A stretch of DNA of 64,000 nucleotides from Streptomyces sp. 840.1 (GCF_003751445.1 NZ_RJUU01000001.1:5508001-5572000), one strand, 5' to 3'. Counted from the stretch's first letter, positions 29,273-38,538 are shown. Notes: generated by a model from the sequence alone, not told the origin. A program made the numbers and translations.

Positions 29273-30172
29273 GTGAGTCTGCGTCAGATGGAGTACTTCC
29301 TCACGGTCGTCGAGGAGAGCTCCTTCACCCGGGCCGCCGAACTGCTCCACGTCACCCAGCCGGCGCTCTCCCACCAGATCAAGGCCCTGGAGCGGACCAT
29401 CGGCGGCGCCCTGCTCGAACGGCTGCCGCGCGGCGTGCGCCTGACCCCGATGGGCCGCGCCTTCCTGCCGCACGCCGAACGGTCCGTGCGCAGCGCCGCC
29501 CAGGCCCGGCGCGCGGCGCGGGCGGCGGCCGGCGCCGAGGGCGGCGAGCTGCACATCGCCACCGTGCACGCGATCGCCGTCGGCATCCTTCCCGAGGTCT
29601 TCGCCCGCTGGCGCTCCACGCACCCCGGCGTCGGCCTGGTGCTCCACGAGTACGCCACCACGGAGGCCCTGGAGGAACAGATCGAGCGCGGCACCGCCGA
29701 CCTCGCCGTCGGCCCGCCGCCCGCCGGCTGGCCGGGCCCGGTCGTCCCCATAGGTGAGGAGAGCATCGTCCTGGTCGTCCCGTTCGACGACCGGCTCGCC
29801 GGACGTGCCTCCGTCCGCCTCCAGGAGCTCGCGGACCGCCCCTGGGTGCGCTGCGCGATGGAGGCCGTCGTGCACGGCCGGCCGTTCCTGGACTGGGTCT
29901 GCGCCGAGGCCGGCTTCGTACCGCGCACAGCGGTACGGACCGAGCACACCTCGACCGCGGTACGGATGGCGGCCGCAGGCGTCGGGATCGCGACCGCCCC
30001 CGCGCACGTGGTGCGCGGAGCGGTCGGCGAGGACTGCGCGGTACTCACCGTCGACCCGCCGTGGTCCCGCCCGCTCGCGGTCTTCTCCCGCGTCGAACTG
30101 ACCGGTGCCGCAGCCGCGTTCACCGAGCTGCTGGCCGCGTCCCGGCCGCCGGGCCCGCGCCCCGCCCCGTGA
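29273..30172 (+). CDS. LysR-family transcriptional regulator
   Basis: A 299-residue regulator with N-terminal helix-turn-helix (LRQMEYFLTVVEESSFTRAA, PALSHQIKALERTIGG) and an effector domain (LHIATVHAIAVGILPEVF...). GTG 29273 has GAGGGG 7 nt upstream; earlier in-frame ATGs add unrelated sequence. It is divergent from lpdA with a T-N11-A operator between, so lpdA is the likely target. A strong terminator follows. Confidence 0.92.
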   Translation: MSLRQMEYFLTVVEESSFTRAAELLHVTQPALSHQIKALERTIGGALLERLPRGVRLTPMGRAFLPHAERSVRSAAQARRAARAAAGAEGGELHIATVHAIAVGILPEVFARWRSTHPGVGLVLHEYATTEALEEQIERGTADLAVGPPPAGWPGPVVPIGEESIVLVVPFDDRLAGRASVRLQELADRPWVRCAMEAVVHGRPFLDWVCAEAGFVPRTAVRTEHTSTAVRMAAAGVGIATAPAHVVRGAVGEDCAVLTVDPPWSRPLAVFSRVELTGAAAAFTELLAASRPPGPRPAP

Positions 30173-30185
30173 CGACAGGCCCAAG

Positions 30186-30233
30186 GGCCGTCCGGGTGAC
30201 GGGCCGCACGCGCGCCCCGTCACCCGGACGGCC
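30186..30233 (+). terminator. Terminator after the LysR gene
   Basis: A perfect 18-bp stem (GGCCGTCCGGGTGACGGG at 30186-30203 with its complement at 30216-30233) and a 12-nt loop, 13 nt after the stop codon. No T-run. Confidence 0.88.
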
Positions 30234-30319
30234 GCGCGCCGACTGCGGCGGGCCCGTCCGGGTGGTCCCCTGAGGGGGACCGCGCCGCACACCGGCGCAC
30301 CGACCGACCGGGGGTACGG

Positions 30320-31336
30320 ATGCAGGCCGACGCCCCCGGAGGCATACCCGCCCCGACGCCCTCGCCCGACCGCCGCCCGGCCGCGCCGTCGCGCCCCGGC
30401 CGCCCCGGAGCCGGCCCGAGCCTCCTCGCCCCCGGCGCGGCCCGCGACCCGTACCGGCTCTACCGGGTGCTGCGCGAGGAGTACCCGCTCTGCTACGACG
30501 CCCCGCTGGGCGCCTGGCTGATCAGCCGGTACGACGACGTGATCGCCGCGCTCACCGGCCCGGCGTTCACCGGATTCCCGCACGACGGGGCGCCGCGCGG
30601 GGGCCCCGCACCCCTCGGCCTCTGCCACGGCAGCGCCCGCTGCCTGCCCCGCGAGCGCTACACCGTGGTCACCGGCTCCGTGCCCCGGCACCTGGCCGAA
30701 CGCGTCGAGCGGACCGCGTACGTGCTGGCGCGGCGCATCGCCGGGCGCGGGCAGGCCGACCTCGTCGAGGAGTTCTGCCGCTGGCTGCCCGCCGGCAGCG
30801 GCCCCTTCCGGACCCGTACCGGCGAGCCGGTCGACGCGGTGGAGGGGCCCTGCACCCGGCACACCGGACTGCGCGAGACGGCGCTCGCCTCGCTCCTGGC
30901 CAACCTGCTGGACGATCCCGACCTGATGGCCGCCCTGCGCGTCGAACCCGCGCTCGCCGGCCGCGCCTGGACGGAGACGATGCGCCGGGACCCGCCCGTC
31001 CAGGTCGTCCTGCGGCGCACCCTCACCGAGGTCACCCTCAGCGGTGGCACCCTCCCTGCGCGGGCCCCCGTCGCCTGTCTGATCGGCGCGGCGGGCCGCG
31101 ATCCGGAACGGTTCGCCGCACCGGACCTGTTCGACCCCTTCCGCCGGGACCAGGGGCGCACCACCGGCGGACCTGCCGGCTGCCCGGCCGTGGTGCTGGG
31201 GCGGCTGGAGGCCGAACAGGGGATGCGCGCCCTGCTGGACGCCATGCCGCGGCTCCGCTGGGCGGACGGATTCCGGCCGTCCGCCACCGGCCTGCTCACC
31301 CGGGGCCCCAGGTCCCTGCTGGTGCGACCCGGCTGA
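30320..31336 (+). CDS. Degenerate cytochrome P450-like protein
   Basis: A 338-residue protein, about 60 shorter than normal bacterial P450s. The N-terminal part (DPYRLYRVLREEYPLCYDAPLGAWLISRYDDV) and the K-helix ETMRRDPP (Glu219, Arg222) are clearly P450. The heme loop is broken: Cys288 in GGPAGCPAVVLGRLEAEQGM aligns with the heme Cys but the usual FGxGxH before it is gone. The I-helix AGxxT and the C-helix HxxxR region are also absent. It may be a decayed P450 or a non-catalytic family member. Its 3' end overlaps the convergent treY by 41 nt. Confidence 0.75.
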   Translation: MQADAPGGIPAPTPSPDRRPAAPSRPGRPGAGPSLLAPGAARDPYRLYRVLREEYPLCYDAPLGAWLISRYDDVIAALTGPAFTGFPHDGAPRGGPAPLGLCHGSARCLPRERYTVVTGSVPRHLAERVERTAYVLARRIAGRGQADLVEEFCRWLPAGSGPFRTRTGEPVDAVEGPCTRHTGLRETALASLLANLLDDPDLMAALRVEPALAGRAWTETMRRDPPVQVVLRRTLTEVTLSGGTLPARAPVACLIGAAGRDPERFAAPDLFDPFRRDQGRTTGGPAGCPAVVLGRLEAEQGMRALLDAMPRLRWADGFRPSATGLLTRGPRSLLVRPG

Positions 31337-33689
31337 GCAGCGCCACCGGCCGCCCGTCGAACAGCTCGGCCACGGCGACCGCCGGGCCGGAGAACTCCCG
31401 GCCCGGCGTCAGCAGGTCCCGCCACACCCCGTCGTCCGGCAGCGCCAGCTCCGTACCGCGCCAGCCGCCCGCCTCCGCCAGCCGGCGCGAGAGCCGGGTC
31501 ACCGCGGTGACGACCTCGCCCGAGCGGCTGAAGGCCAGACAGTGCGCGGCCGCCGGGCCGGAGGCGCTCAGCGGGGCGTACGTACCCGATTCGCCGAACA
31601 CCCCGGGCCGCTCCCGCCGCAGCCGCAGCGCCGCCACCGTGAGCGCCTCTTTCTCGGAGGCGGGCGCGTCCGGGGAAGGCGGAGCGAACGGCCGCCGGTT
31701 GTCCGGGTCCACCAGCGCCAGGTACTCGCGCTCGGTGCCCTGGTAGAGGTCCGGCACCCCGGGCATCGTCAGGTGCACCAGCGCCGCGCCGAGCACGTTG
31801 GCCCGGACATGCGGGGCGAGCGTGGCCGCGAACTCCCTCAGCTTCTCGCGGACCGGGCCGGTCGCGGCGGCCGGACCGGCGGCCACGAAGTCCGACATCA
31901 CCCGCTCGTACACCGGATCGGGCTCGGTCCAGCTGGTGAAGAGACCGGACTCCCGCACCGCCTTGAGCAGCGCGGGCGTCAGCCGTGCGGCCAGCTCACC
32001 GTCCGGGAACCCCACGCAGCCGAACGCGGTCTGCCACGCCTGCCAGGCCAGCTGCGGATCGGGGGCCGCCGGGCCCGTCCGGGTCAGCTCCGCCACCAGC
32101 CGCGACCACTGCTCCGGACACTCCGACAGCACCGCGACGGCGGCCCGGACATCGGCACTGCGCTTGGTGTCGTGCGTGGTCAGCGCGGTGCCGGTGGCGG
32201 GCCAGTCCCGGGCGAGGCGGGTGCAGAAGGCGTGGAAGTCCTGCGGGGCCACCGCCGGCCTGCCCGGATCACCGCCCACCTCGTTGGCCGAGATCAGCGG
32301 CACGTACCGGTAGTACGCGGTGTCCTCGACCGACTTGGCCCGCAGCGCGGACGCCGTCTGCGCGAACCGGTCACAGAACGCCGCCCGGTCGCCGCCGGGA
32401 CCCAGCCGCCCCAGCGCCAGCTCCCGCACCACGTCGACGGCCGACGCCTCCTCCCGCACCGCGAACACCGCCTTCGCGTCGCTCACCGCCGTGTCGTCCA
32501 GCGCCGCCCCGGCCGACTCCGTGCACGGCCCGCCGGCCGTCACGTACGGGCGGTAGACCGGCACCCGGACCAGCAGCTCACGCACCGCGGTGCGCAGCGC
32601 CCACGGGGCGTGGTCGCGCAGTGCGGGGTCCTCGGCGCAGACGCGCGAGGCCAGCCGGGTCAGCAGCGCGGTCTCGGCGGCCAGCTCGTGGGTGACCACG
32701 CGGTACGCGGCCCGGCGCACGGTCGCCTGCCAGTAGCCGCCCCGGTCACCGGCCGGGGCGGCGGACTCCCGGTAGTGGCCGAGCAGTTCCGCCGCGCCCT
32801 GCGGGTCGACGAAGAGGCCGTCGATCCGGTGCAGCGCGTCGTACCCGGTCGTGCCGGCCACGGCCCAGCCGGCCGGCAGCGGCTCGGAGCCGGTGAGGAT
32901 CTTCTCCACCACGGTCCACGCGCCGCCGCTCGCGTCCGAGAGCCGCTCCAGATAGCCGGCCGGGTCCGCGAGTCCGTCCGGGTGGTCGATCCGCAGACCG
33001 TCGACGGTCCCGTCCCGGACCAGCGCGAGGACCTTGGCGTGGGTGGCGGCGAAGACCTCCGGGTCCTCCACCCGTACCCCGATGAGCTCCGAGATGGTGA
33101 AGAACCGCCGGTAGTTCAGCTCGGTGCGGGCCAGCCGCCACCAGCCGAGCCGGTAGTGCTGGGCGTCCAGCAGCTCGGGCAGGCCGAGGTCCGCGGTGCC
33201 GGCCCGGAGCGGGAACTCCTGCTCGCCGTAGCGCAGCACCTCCCCGTCGACCCGCAGTCCGCCGATCTCGTCGCCGAGCCGCCCGCCGAGCACGGGCAGC
33301 AGGATCTTCCCGTCCCCCGCCGCCCAGTCGATGTCGAACCAGCGGGCGTACGGGGAGCCGGGCCCCTCGCGCAGGACCTCCCGCAGGGCGTGGTTGTGCC
33401 GGGGGTCGGCCGCCATGTGGTTCGGCACGAGGTCCAGGACGATGCCGAGCCCGTGCTCCCGGGCGGTCCGGGAGAGCCGCCGCAGACCCTCCTCGCCGCC
33501 CAGCTCGGCGCGTACCCGGCCGTGGTCGGTGACGTCGTAGCCGTGCCGGGAGCCGGGCACCGCTTCGAGGACCGGCGACAGGTGCAGATGGGAGACGCCG
33601 AGCGTGGCGAGGTACGGAACGGCGTCCTCGGCGGCCGAGAACGGGAACTCCGGCTGGAGCTGGAGCCGGTACGTGGCGGAAGGCGTCAT
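31296..33689 (-). CDS. treY: Malto-oligosyltrehalose synthase
   Basis: A 797-residue GH13 isomerase that turns the reducing-end alpha-1,4 bond of maltodextrins into the alpha-1,1 bond of trehalose. The start (TPSATYRLQLQPEFPFSAAEDAVPYLATLG) and the length match TreY; catalytic residues lie in GLRIDHPDGL (Asp), VVEKIL (Glu) and LTTHDTKRSADVRA (Asp). ATG 33689 is chosen from this conserved N-terminus. It is downstream of glgX on the same strand with a 77-nt gap, so co-transcription is likely. TreZ, encoded at 21686-23446, acts next. Confidence 0.95.
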   Translation of the reverse strand: MTPSATYRLQLQPEFPFSAAEDAVPYLATLGVSHLHLSPVLEAVPGSRHGYDVTDHGRVRAELGGEEGLRRLSRTAREHGLGIVLDLVPNHMAADPRHNHALREVLREGPGSPYARWFDIDWAAGDGKILLPVLGGRLGDEIGGLRVDGEVLRYGEQEFPLRAGTADLGLPELLDAQHYRLGWWRLARTELNYRRFFTISELIGVRVEDPEVFAATHAKVLALVRDGTVDGLRIDHPDGLADPAGYLERLSDASGGAWTVVEKILTGSEPLPAGWAVAGTTGYDALHRIDGLFVDPQGAAELLGHYRESAAPAGDRGGYWQATVRRAAYRVVTHELAAETALLTRLASRVCAEDPALRDHAPWALRTAVRELLVRVPVYRPYVTAGGPCTESAGAALDDTAVSDAKAVFAVREEASAVDVVRELALGRLGPGGDRAAFCDRFAQTASALRAKSVEDTAYYRYVPLISANEVGGDPGRPAVAPQDFHAFCTRLARDWPATGTALTTHDTKRSADVRAAVAVLSECPEQWSRLVAELTRTGPAAPDPQLAWQAWQTAFGCVGFPDGELAARLTPALLKAVRESGLFTSWTEPDPVYERVMSDFVAAGPAAATGPVREKLREFAATLAPHVRANVLGAALVHLTMPGVPDLYQGTEREYLALVDPDNRRPFAPPSPDAPASEKEALTVAALRLRRERPGVFGESGTYAPLSASGPAAAHCLAFSRSGEVVTAVTRLSRRLAEAGGWRGTELALPDDGVWRDLLTPGREFSGPAVAVAELFDGRPVALLSRVAPAGTWGPG

Positions 33690-33766
33690 GGAGACGTTCG
33701 TACCCAGATCCGGGCCGCCTGTGTCACCTCTTCGCGCACAAGGGCCCGGCCGGACGCCCCGTACCC

Positions 33767-35938
33767 CTACGCGGGCCGCTGGAGCACCGCCATGCTCCGT
33801 CCGACCAGCGTCACCCGATCGCCCCCCGTCACCTTCGGCCCGGCGCCCGTCAGCACCCCCGCCGGGCGCGCGGTGTCGACGACCACGTGCCACTGCCGGC
33901 CGTGGTTCAGCGGGACGGCGAACTCCAGCGTCTCGGCGCTCGCGTTGAACATCAGCAGGAAGGAGTCGTCGGAGATCCGCTCGCCGCGCGGGCCCGGCTC
34001 CGAGATGGCGTGGCCGTTCAGGAAGACCGTCAGGGCCTTGGCGTGCGCCGCCTGCCAGTCCCGCTGGGTCATCTCCTCGCCCTCCGGCGTGAACCAGGCG
34101 ATGTCCGAGAGCTCGTCGTGCGTGCCCTCCACCGGGCGCCCGTGGAAGAACCGGCGGCGCCGGAAGACCGGATGGTCGCGGCGCAGCCACACCATGGCCC
34201 GGGTGAACTCCAGCAGGCTGCTGGCGAGCCCGTCGCCGCCCTGCCGGTCCGCCGCCTCCTCGCCGTCGTCGTCCGCCGCCGCCTCGGCGGGGTCCGGCCA
34301 GTGCACCCAGGACAGCTCGCTGTCCTGGCAGTAGCCGTTGTTGTTGCCCTGCTGGGTGCGGCCGAACTCGTCGCCGTGGCTGAGCATCGGCACGCCCTGG
34401 GACAGCATGAGCGTGGCGATGAAGTTGCGCATCTGCCGCTCCCGCAGCTCCAGCACATCGGGCCGGTCGGTCTCGCCCTCCACACCGCAGTTCCAGGACC
34501 GGTTGTGGCTCTCGCCGTCCCGGTTGCCCTCGCCGTTGGCGTCGTTGTGCTTGTCGTTGTACGAGACCAGGTCGTGCAGGGTGAACCCGTCGTGGCAGGT
34601 GGCGAAGTTGATGGAGGCGAGCGGGCGGCGGCCGTCGTCCTGGTACAGGTCCGAGGAGCCGGTCAGCCGCCCGGCGAACTCGGCCAGCGTCCTCGGCTCA
34701 CCGCGCCACAGGTCCCGGACCGTGTCCCGGTACTTGCCGTTCCACTCGGTCCACAGCGGCGGGAAGTTCCCCACCTGGTAGCCGCCCTCGCCCACGTCCC
34801 ACGGTTCCGCGATCAGCTTCACCTGGCTGACCACCGGGTCCTGCTGCACCAGGTCGAAGAACGACGACAGCCGGTCCACCTCGTGGAACTGACGGGCCAG
34901 GGTGGCCGCCAGATCGAAGCGGAAGCCGTCCACATGCATCTCGGTCACCCAGTAGCGCAGCGAGTCCATGATCAGCTGGAGCACGTGCGGGGACCGCATC
35001 AGCAGCGAGTTCCCGGTGCCCGTGGTGTCCATGTAGTAGCGCTGGTCCTCGGCGAGCCGGTAGTACGAGGCGTTGTCCAGACCCCGGAAGGAGAGCGTGG
35101 GACCCAGGTGGTTGCCCTCCGCCGTGTGGTTGTAGACCACGTCGAGGATCACCTCGATGCCCGCCTGGTGCAGTGCCCGCACGGCCTGCTTGAACTCGAG
35201 CACCTGCTCGCCCCGGTCGCCCCAGGAGGCGTAGGCGTTGTGCGGGGCGAAGAAGCCGATGGTGTTGTAACCCCAGTAGTTGGCGAGCCCCGCGTCCGCC
35301 AGCCGGTGGTCCTGCACGAACTGGTGCACCGGCATTAATTCGATCGCCGTGACGCCCAGCTCCGTCAGATGGGCGATGACCTCCGGATGCGCCAGCCCGG
35401 CATACGTGCCGCGCAGCTCCTTCGGCAGCCCCGGGTGAAGCATCGTCAGGCCCTTCACATGGGCCTCGTAGATCACCGTGCGGTGGTAGTCCGTACGGGG
35501 GCGCCGGTCGTCGCCCCAGTCGAAGTACGGATTGACCACGACGGACGTCATGGTGTGCGGCGCCGAGTCGAGGTCGTTGCGCGCGTCGGGCCGGCCGAAC
35601 GGATAGCCGTACACCGCCTCGCCCCACTGGATCTGACCGGCGACCGCCCGCGCGTACGGGTCGAGGAGCAGCTTCGCGGAGTTGCAGCGGGCGCCGCGCT
35701 GCGGCTCGTACGGCCCGTGCACCCGGAATCCGTACCGCTGACCCGGCATCACCCCGGGCAGATAGGCGTGCCGGACGAACGCGTCGGTCTCCCGCAGCTC
35801 CACCGCCGTCTCGGAGCCGTCGTCGTGCAGCAGGCACAGTTCGATTCGGTGGGCGGCCTCCGAGAAGACCGCGAAGTTGGTCCCGGCGCCGTCGTACGTG
35901 GCGCCGAGGGGGTACGCCTGTCCCGGCCAGACCTGCAT
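33767..35938 (-). CDS. glgX: Glycogen debranching enzyme (isoamylase type)
   Basis: A 723-residue GH13_11 enzyme (GlgX/TreX) that cuts alpha-1,6 branches of glycogen. It has an N-terminal CBM48 domain (WPGQAYPLGATYDGAGTNFAVFS) and a barrel with DVVYNHTAEGN, the nucleophile Asp in DGFRFDLAA, the acid/base Glu in KLIAEPWD and the third acid in FATCHDGF. It feeds linear maltodextrins to TreY, encoded downstream. Codon 201 (Leu, bases 35338-35336) is TTA, the rare codon read by the bldA tRNA, so translation may depend on developmental stage. Confidence 0.96.
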   Translation of the reverse strand: MQVWPGQAYPLGATYDGAGTNFAVFSEAAHRIELCLLHDDGSETAVELRETDAFVRHAYLPGVMPGQRYGFRVHGPYEPQRGARCNSAKLLLDPYARAVAGQIQWGEAVYGYPFGRPDARNDLDSAPHTMTSVVVNPYFDWGDDRRPRTDYHRTVIYEAHVKGLTMLHPGLPKELRGTYAGLAHPEVIAHLTELGVTAIELMPVHQFVQDHRLADAGLANYWGYNTIGFFAPHNAYASWGDRGEQVLEFKQAVRALHQAGIEVILDVVYNHTAEGNHLGPTLSFRGLDNASYYRLAEDQRYYMDTTGTGNSLLMRSPHVLQLIMDSLRYWVTEMHVDGFRFDLAATLARQFHEVDRLSSFFDLVQQDPVVSQVKLIAEPWDVGEGGYQVGNFPPLWTEWNGKYRDTVRDLWRGEPRTLAEFAGRLTGSSDLYQDDGRRPLASINFATCHDGFTLHDLVSYNDKHNDANGEGNRDGESHNRSWNCGVEGETDRPDVLELRERQMRNFIATLMLSQGVPMLSHGDEFGRTQQGNNNGYCQDSELSWVHWPDPAEAAADDDGEEAADRQGGDGLASSLLEFTRAMVWLRRDHPVFRRRRFFHGRPVEGTHDELSDIAWFTPEGEEMTQRDWQAAHAKALTVFLNGHAISEPGPRGERISDDSFLLMFNASAETLEFAVPLNHGRQWHVVVDTARPAGVLTGAGPKVTGGDRVTLVGRSMAVLQRPA

Positions 35939-36314
35939 AGATTCGACTCTTCCACTCTGATGCGGTTGCCTGGGGAATGCGGGCTCCCTGCCAGATCTTC
36001 CCCGAAAGGGCGTCCCTTACCTAGGACCGACCGGCAATCGGGGGACTGCGTCGCGCCGACCGGTCAACATCGGGCCTCTCCTTGTCGCCCGGAACCCGAA
36101 TCCGGCGGCCCCCGTCCGCCCGCTGCCCGGTATGCGGCTTGCCGTGGGGTGTTTAATCACTATGAATCCGCTCACTACGGCAGATCTCGTCCAAGGGAAC
36201 AGGCCTGATCCATAGGGGAGTTGAAGAAGGAGCCTGCTCATCCGGCTGCACCGGCTCCCGCTACCGGAGTACCCTTCCTTGATCGTTGGTGGGGGAGTGG
36301 AAGGCGGTGTGCGG
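35939..36314. other. Divergent intergenic region, glgX / HEPN-protein gene
   Basis: About 375 bases without a supported gene. A relatively AT-rich stretch at 36150-36175 (GTTTAATCACTATGAATCC) is the best candidate for a promoter. AAGAAGGAG at 36225-36233 resembles a ribosome binding site but no good start codon follows it. No perfect long palindrome was noticed. Confidence 0.35.
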
Positions 36315-37547
36315 GTGAGCTCGGGAGGCTTCGAGCTGCCCCCAGGTGACGCTGGTCACGAGGGGGACGCCACCGATGTGCCGCCCGGGGCGGTATCGCT
36401 CGCCCGGCCCCTGGAGATCGGCGCCGAGCTGGACTGGGGAGCGGACGCCTGGAGCGAGGTGCGCACCCGTGCGCAGCGGGCCGGGCGCGCCTACATCTGG
36501 CTGAATCTCGTCGAACAGCGGCTGCGCGCCGTGGTCGCCGCGGTCCTCCAGCCGATCTACGAGCCGGTCCACGGCGAGGACTGGGTGGTGGCCGCGGCCG
36601 GGCCCGCCGGACAGGAGTGGGTGCAGCGCGCCGTCGCCGTGCGCGAGGTGTCCCGCCGCAAGGGCTATCTGCTCGACCCGGCCGACGACAACGTCCTGAG
36701 CTTCCTCACGCTGCCTCAGCTGCGTGAGCTGATGGTCCAGCACTGGCCCTGCTTCGAGCCCTACTTCGACGACCGCCGCGATGTGGAGCTGGCCCTGGAC
36801 GAGCTGGAGGTCGCCCGCAACGTGGTCTCCCGCAACCGCGCGCTCAACGAGGCGGTGCTCGCCCAGGCCGAGCGCGCCTCCGCCCGGCTGCTGGAGATCC
36901 TCGGCAGCGGCGCCTCGGTCCCGTCCGCCGACCGGCTTCCCGTCGACGCCGTCGAGGAGCTGGTGGGCGACCGGTACGCGGACGTCGTCTCCGTCCACCC
37001 CGACCGGGTCCGCCTCCAGCGCCAGCTGCCCGCCGAGGACCTCTTCGGCGGAGCGCGCCGGCTGGACGCGATCGGCATAGGGCTCAACCTGCTGGTCCAG
37101 AACTTCTCCGGCCGCCGGCTCATCCGGCTCGCCGAGTCGGGCTGCCGGGTCAGGCTGCTCTTCATCAACCCGGCGAGCAGCGCGGTCAAGCGCCGGGAGC
37201 GGGAGCTGGGGCTCAAGAAGGGGGAGCTGAGCCGGACGGTGGAGATGAACATCCTCCACATGCGCCGGGTCCGCTCCAAGCTCCGCGACCCGGGCGCCTT
37301 CGAGATCCATGTCTTCGACGAGACCCCGCGCTTCACCGCCTACCTGGTGGACGGCGACGGCGCCGACGCGGTGGGGGTCGTCCAGACCTATCTGCGCCGG
37401 GCCCGCGGCATGGAGGCCCCCGTGCTGGTGCTCCGGGGCGGCGGACGGGCGGTGGTCCGGGCCGGGCAGGACAGCGAGCACGGGCTGTTCGAGACGTACC
37501 GCGAGGAGTTCGAGTCCGTGTGGACGGACTCCCGGCCGGTCTCCTGA
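36315..37547 (+). CDS. SAV2148-like HEPN domain protein
   Basis: About 410 residues, cytoplasmic, highly alpha-helical. I recognise it as the conserved streptomycete 'SAV2148 family HEPN domain-containing' protein (ELPPGDAGHEG at the N-terminus; RTRAQRAGRAYIWLNLVEQRLR; VLSFLTLPQLRELMVQHW). HEPN proteins often bind or cut RNA, but no activity is established for this one and I cannot point to a sure catalytic pair. The C-terminal third (RRLIRLAESGCRVRLLFINP) looks like a phospholipase-D-type or nucleotide-binding fold. The start is uncertain: GTG 36315 fits the family N-terminus, while GTG 36297 or 36309 are possible. Confidence 0.75.
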   Translation: MSSGGFELPPGDAGHEGDATDVPPGAVSLARPLEIGAELDWGADAWSEVRTRAQRAGRAYIWLNLVEQRLRAVVAAVLQPIYEPVHGEDWVVAAAGPAGQEWVQRAVAVREVSRRKGYLLDPADDNVLSFLTLPQLRELMVQHWPCFEPYFDDRRDVELALDELEVARNVVSRNRALNEAVLAQAERASARLLEILGSGASVPSADRLPVDAVEELVGDRYADVVSVHPDRVRLQRQLPAEDLFGGARRLDAIGIGLNLLVQNFSGRRLIRLAESGCRVRLLFINPASSAVKRRERELGLKKGELSRTVEMNILHMRRVRSKLRDPGAFEIHVFDETPRFTAYLVDGDGADAVGVVQTYLRRARGMEAPVLVLRGGGRAVVRAGQDSEHGLFETYREEFESVWTDSRPVS

Positions 37548-37623
37548 GGGGGCCCCTGGGCGTTGTCAGTGGCCCGTGCGAGGGTGGTCGTCATCCGGGG
37601 GAGCACCACGAAGGAGGTACGGG

Positions 37624-38352
37624 ATGAGCTGGCACCAGCACGCGCTGGTCGGCTTCGACCTGGAGACGACGGGTACGGAGCCGCTGGAGGCCAGGATCGT
37701 GACGGCGGCGGTCGTCGGTCTGCGCGACGGTGACGCGGAGCCGGCGCGACAGCGCACCTGGCTGGCAGATCCGGGGGTCCTGATCCCCGCACAGGCCTCG
37801 GCGATCCACGGCATCAGCAGCGAGCGGGCGGCGGCGGAGGGCCGGCCGGTGCGCGAGGTGGCCGACGAGATCGCCGAGACCCTGACCGGGTACTGGCGCC
37901 AAGGCGTGCCGGTCGTCGCGTACAACGCCGCCTTCGACCTGACGCTGCTGACGGCGGAGTTGCACCGGCACGGCCTGCCCTCGCTCAGCGAACGCCTCGG
38001 CGGCACGCGGATCGGCCCGGTCGTCGACCCGTACACGATCGACCGGGCGGTGGACCGCTACCGCAAGGGCAAGCGCAATCTGGAGGCGGTCTGCGTCGAG
38101 TACGGCGTCGTCCACGGGGGAGCGCACGACGCCGCGGCCGACGCGCTGGCCGCGGTGCGGGTCGCGTACGCGATAGCCGCCCGGCACGGCTCGGTGGCAT
38201 CGCTGTCGGCGCCCGAGCTGCATGAGCGGCAGATCGCCTGGTACGCGGAGTGGGCCGCCGACTTCCAGGACTTCCTGCGCCGCAAGGGCAAGACGGACGC
38301 GGTGATCGACAGCCGCTGGCCGATACGGGAGCCGGTGCCGGTCTCGGGCTGA
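37624..38352 (+). CDS. 3'-5' exonuclease, DnaQ/RNase T type
   Basis: A 242-residue DEDD exonuclease. Exo I is GFDLETTGT, Exo II is VAYNAAFDLTLL, Exo III is HDAAADALAAVRVA; together they give the four metal-binding acids and the His of the DEDDh class. It may proofread or degrade DNA or RNA ends; it is not joined to a polymerase. AAGGAGG (37611-37617) fixes ATG 37624. A 20-bp palindrome after the gene is a likely terminator. Confidence 0.93.
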   Translation: MSWHQHALVGFDLETTGTEPLEARIVTAAVVGLRDGDAEPARQRTWLADPGVLIPAQASAIHGISSERAAAEGRPVREVADEIAETLTGYWRQGVPVVAYNAAFDLTLLTAELHRHGLPSLSERLGGTRIGPVVDPYTIDRAVDRYRKGKRNLEAVCVEYGVVHGGAHDAAADALAAVRVAYAIAARHGSVASLSAPELHERQIAWYAEWAADFQDFLRRKGKTDAVIDSRWPIREPVPVSG

Positions 38353-38373
38353 GGGGCGCGGTCCGGTGCGGAG

Positions 38374-38393
38374 GTCACCCGCGCGCGGGTGAC
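38374..38393 (+). terminator. Terminator after the exonuclease gene
   Basis: GTCACCCGCGCGCGGGTGAC is a perfect 20-base palindrome, 21 nt after the stop codon. As RNA it forms a hairpin, though the centre leaves little loop. Confidence 0.65.
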
Positions 38394-38410
38394 AACCTGA
38401 GCCGGATGCA

Positions 38411-38506
38411 AGCCCGTCCGGCACGTGAGGACCGTCCTTGAGTCCGTCCGGTGAGTCCGTCGGCACGTGCGGACAGCCTTTGAACCCGTCCGGCGCCTGA
38501 GGAGAC
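38411..38506. repeat. Degenerate intergenic repeats (CCCGTCCGGC type)
   Basis: Three imperfect copies of a motif of the form (A)(G/A)(C/T)CCGTCCGG(C/T)...TGAGGAC/G start at 38411, 38441 and 38483. Motifs of this kind (AGCCCGTCCGGCG...TTGAGGAC) recur in intergenic DNA of streptomycetes in my memory of these genomes. They lie between two convergent genes. Confidence 0.55.
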
Positions 38507-38538
38507 CGCGCTCACCGCCGCGCCCGGCGAACCGTGCC

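Noticed and set aside
36225..36260. Small gene after the AAGAAGGAG motif before the HEPN-protein gene
   Set aside because: No ATG, GTG or TTG lies at a suitable distance, and the following bases do not show coding bias in a new frame.
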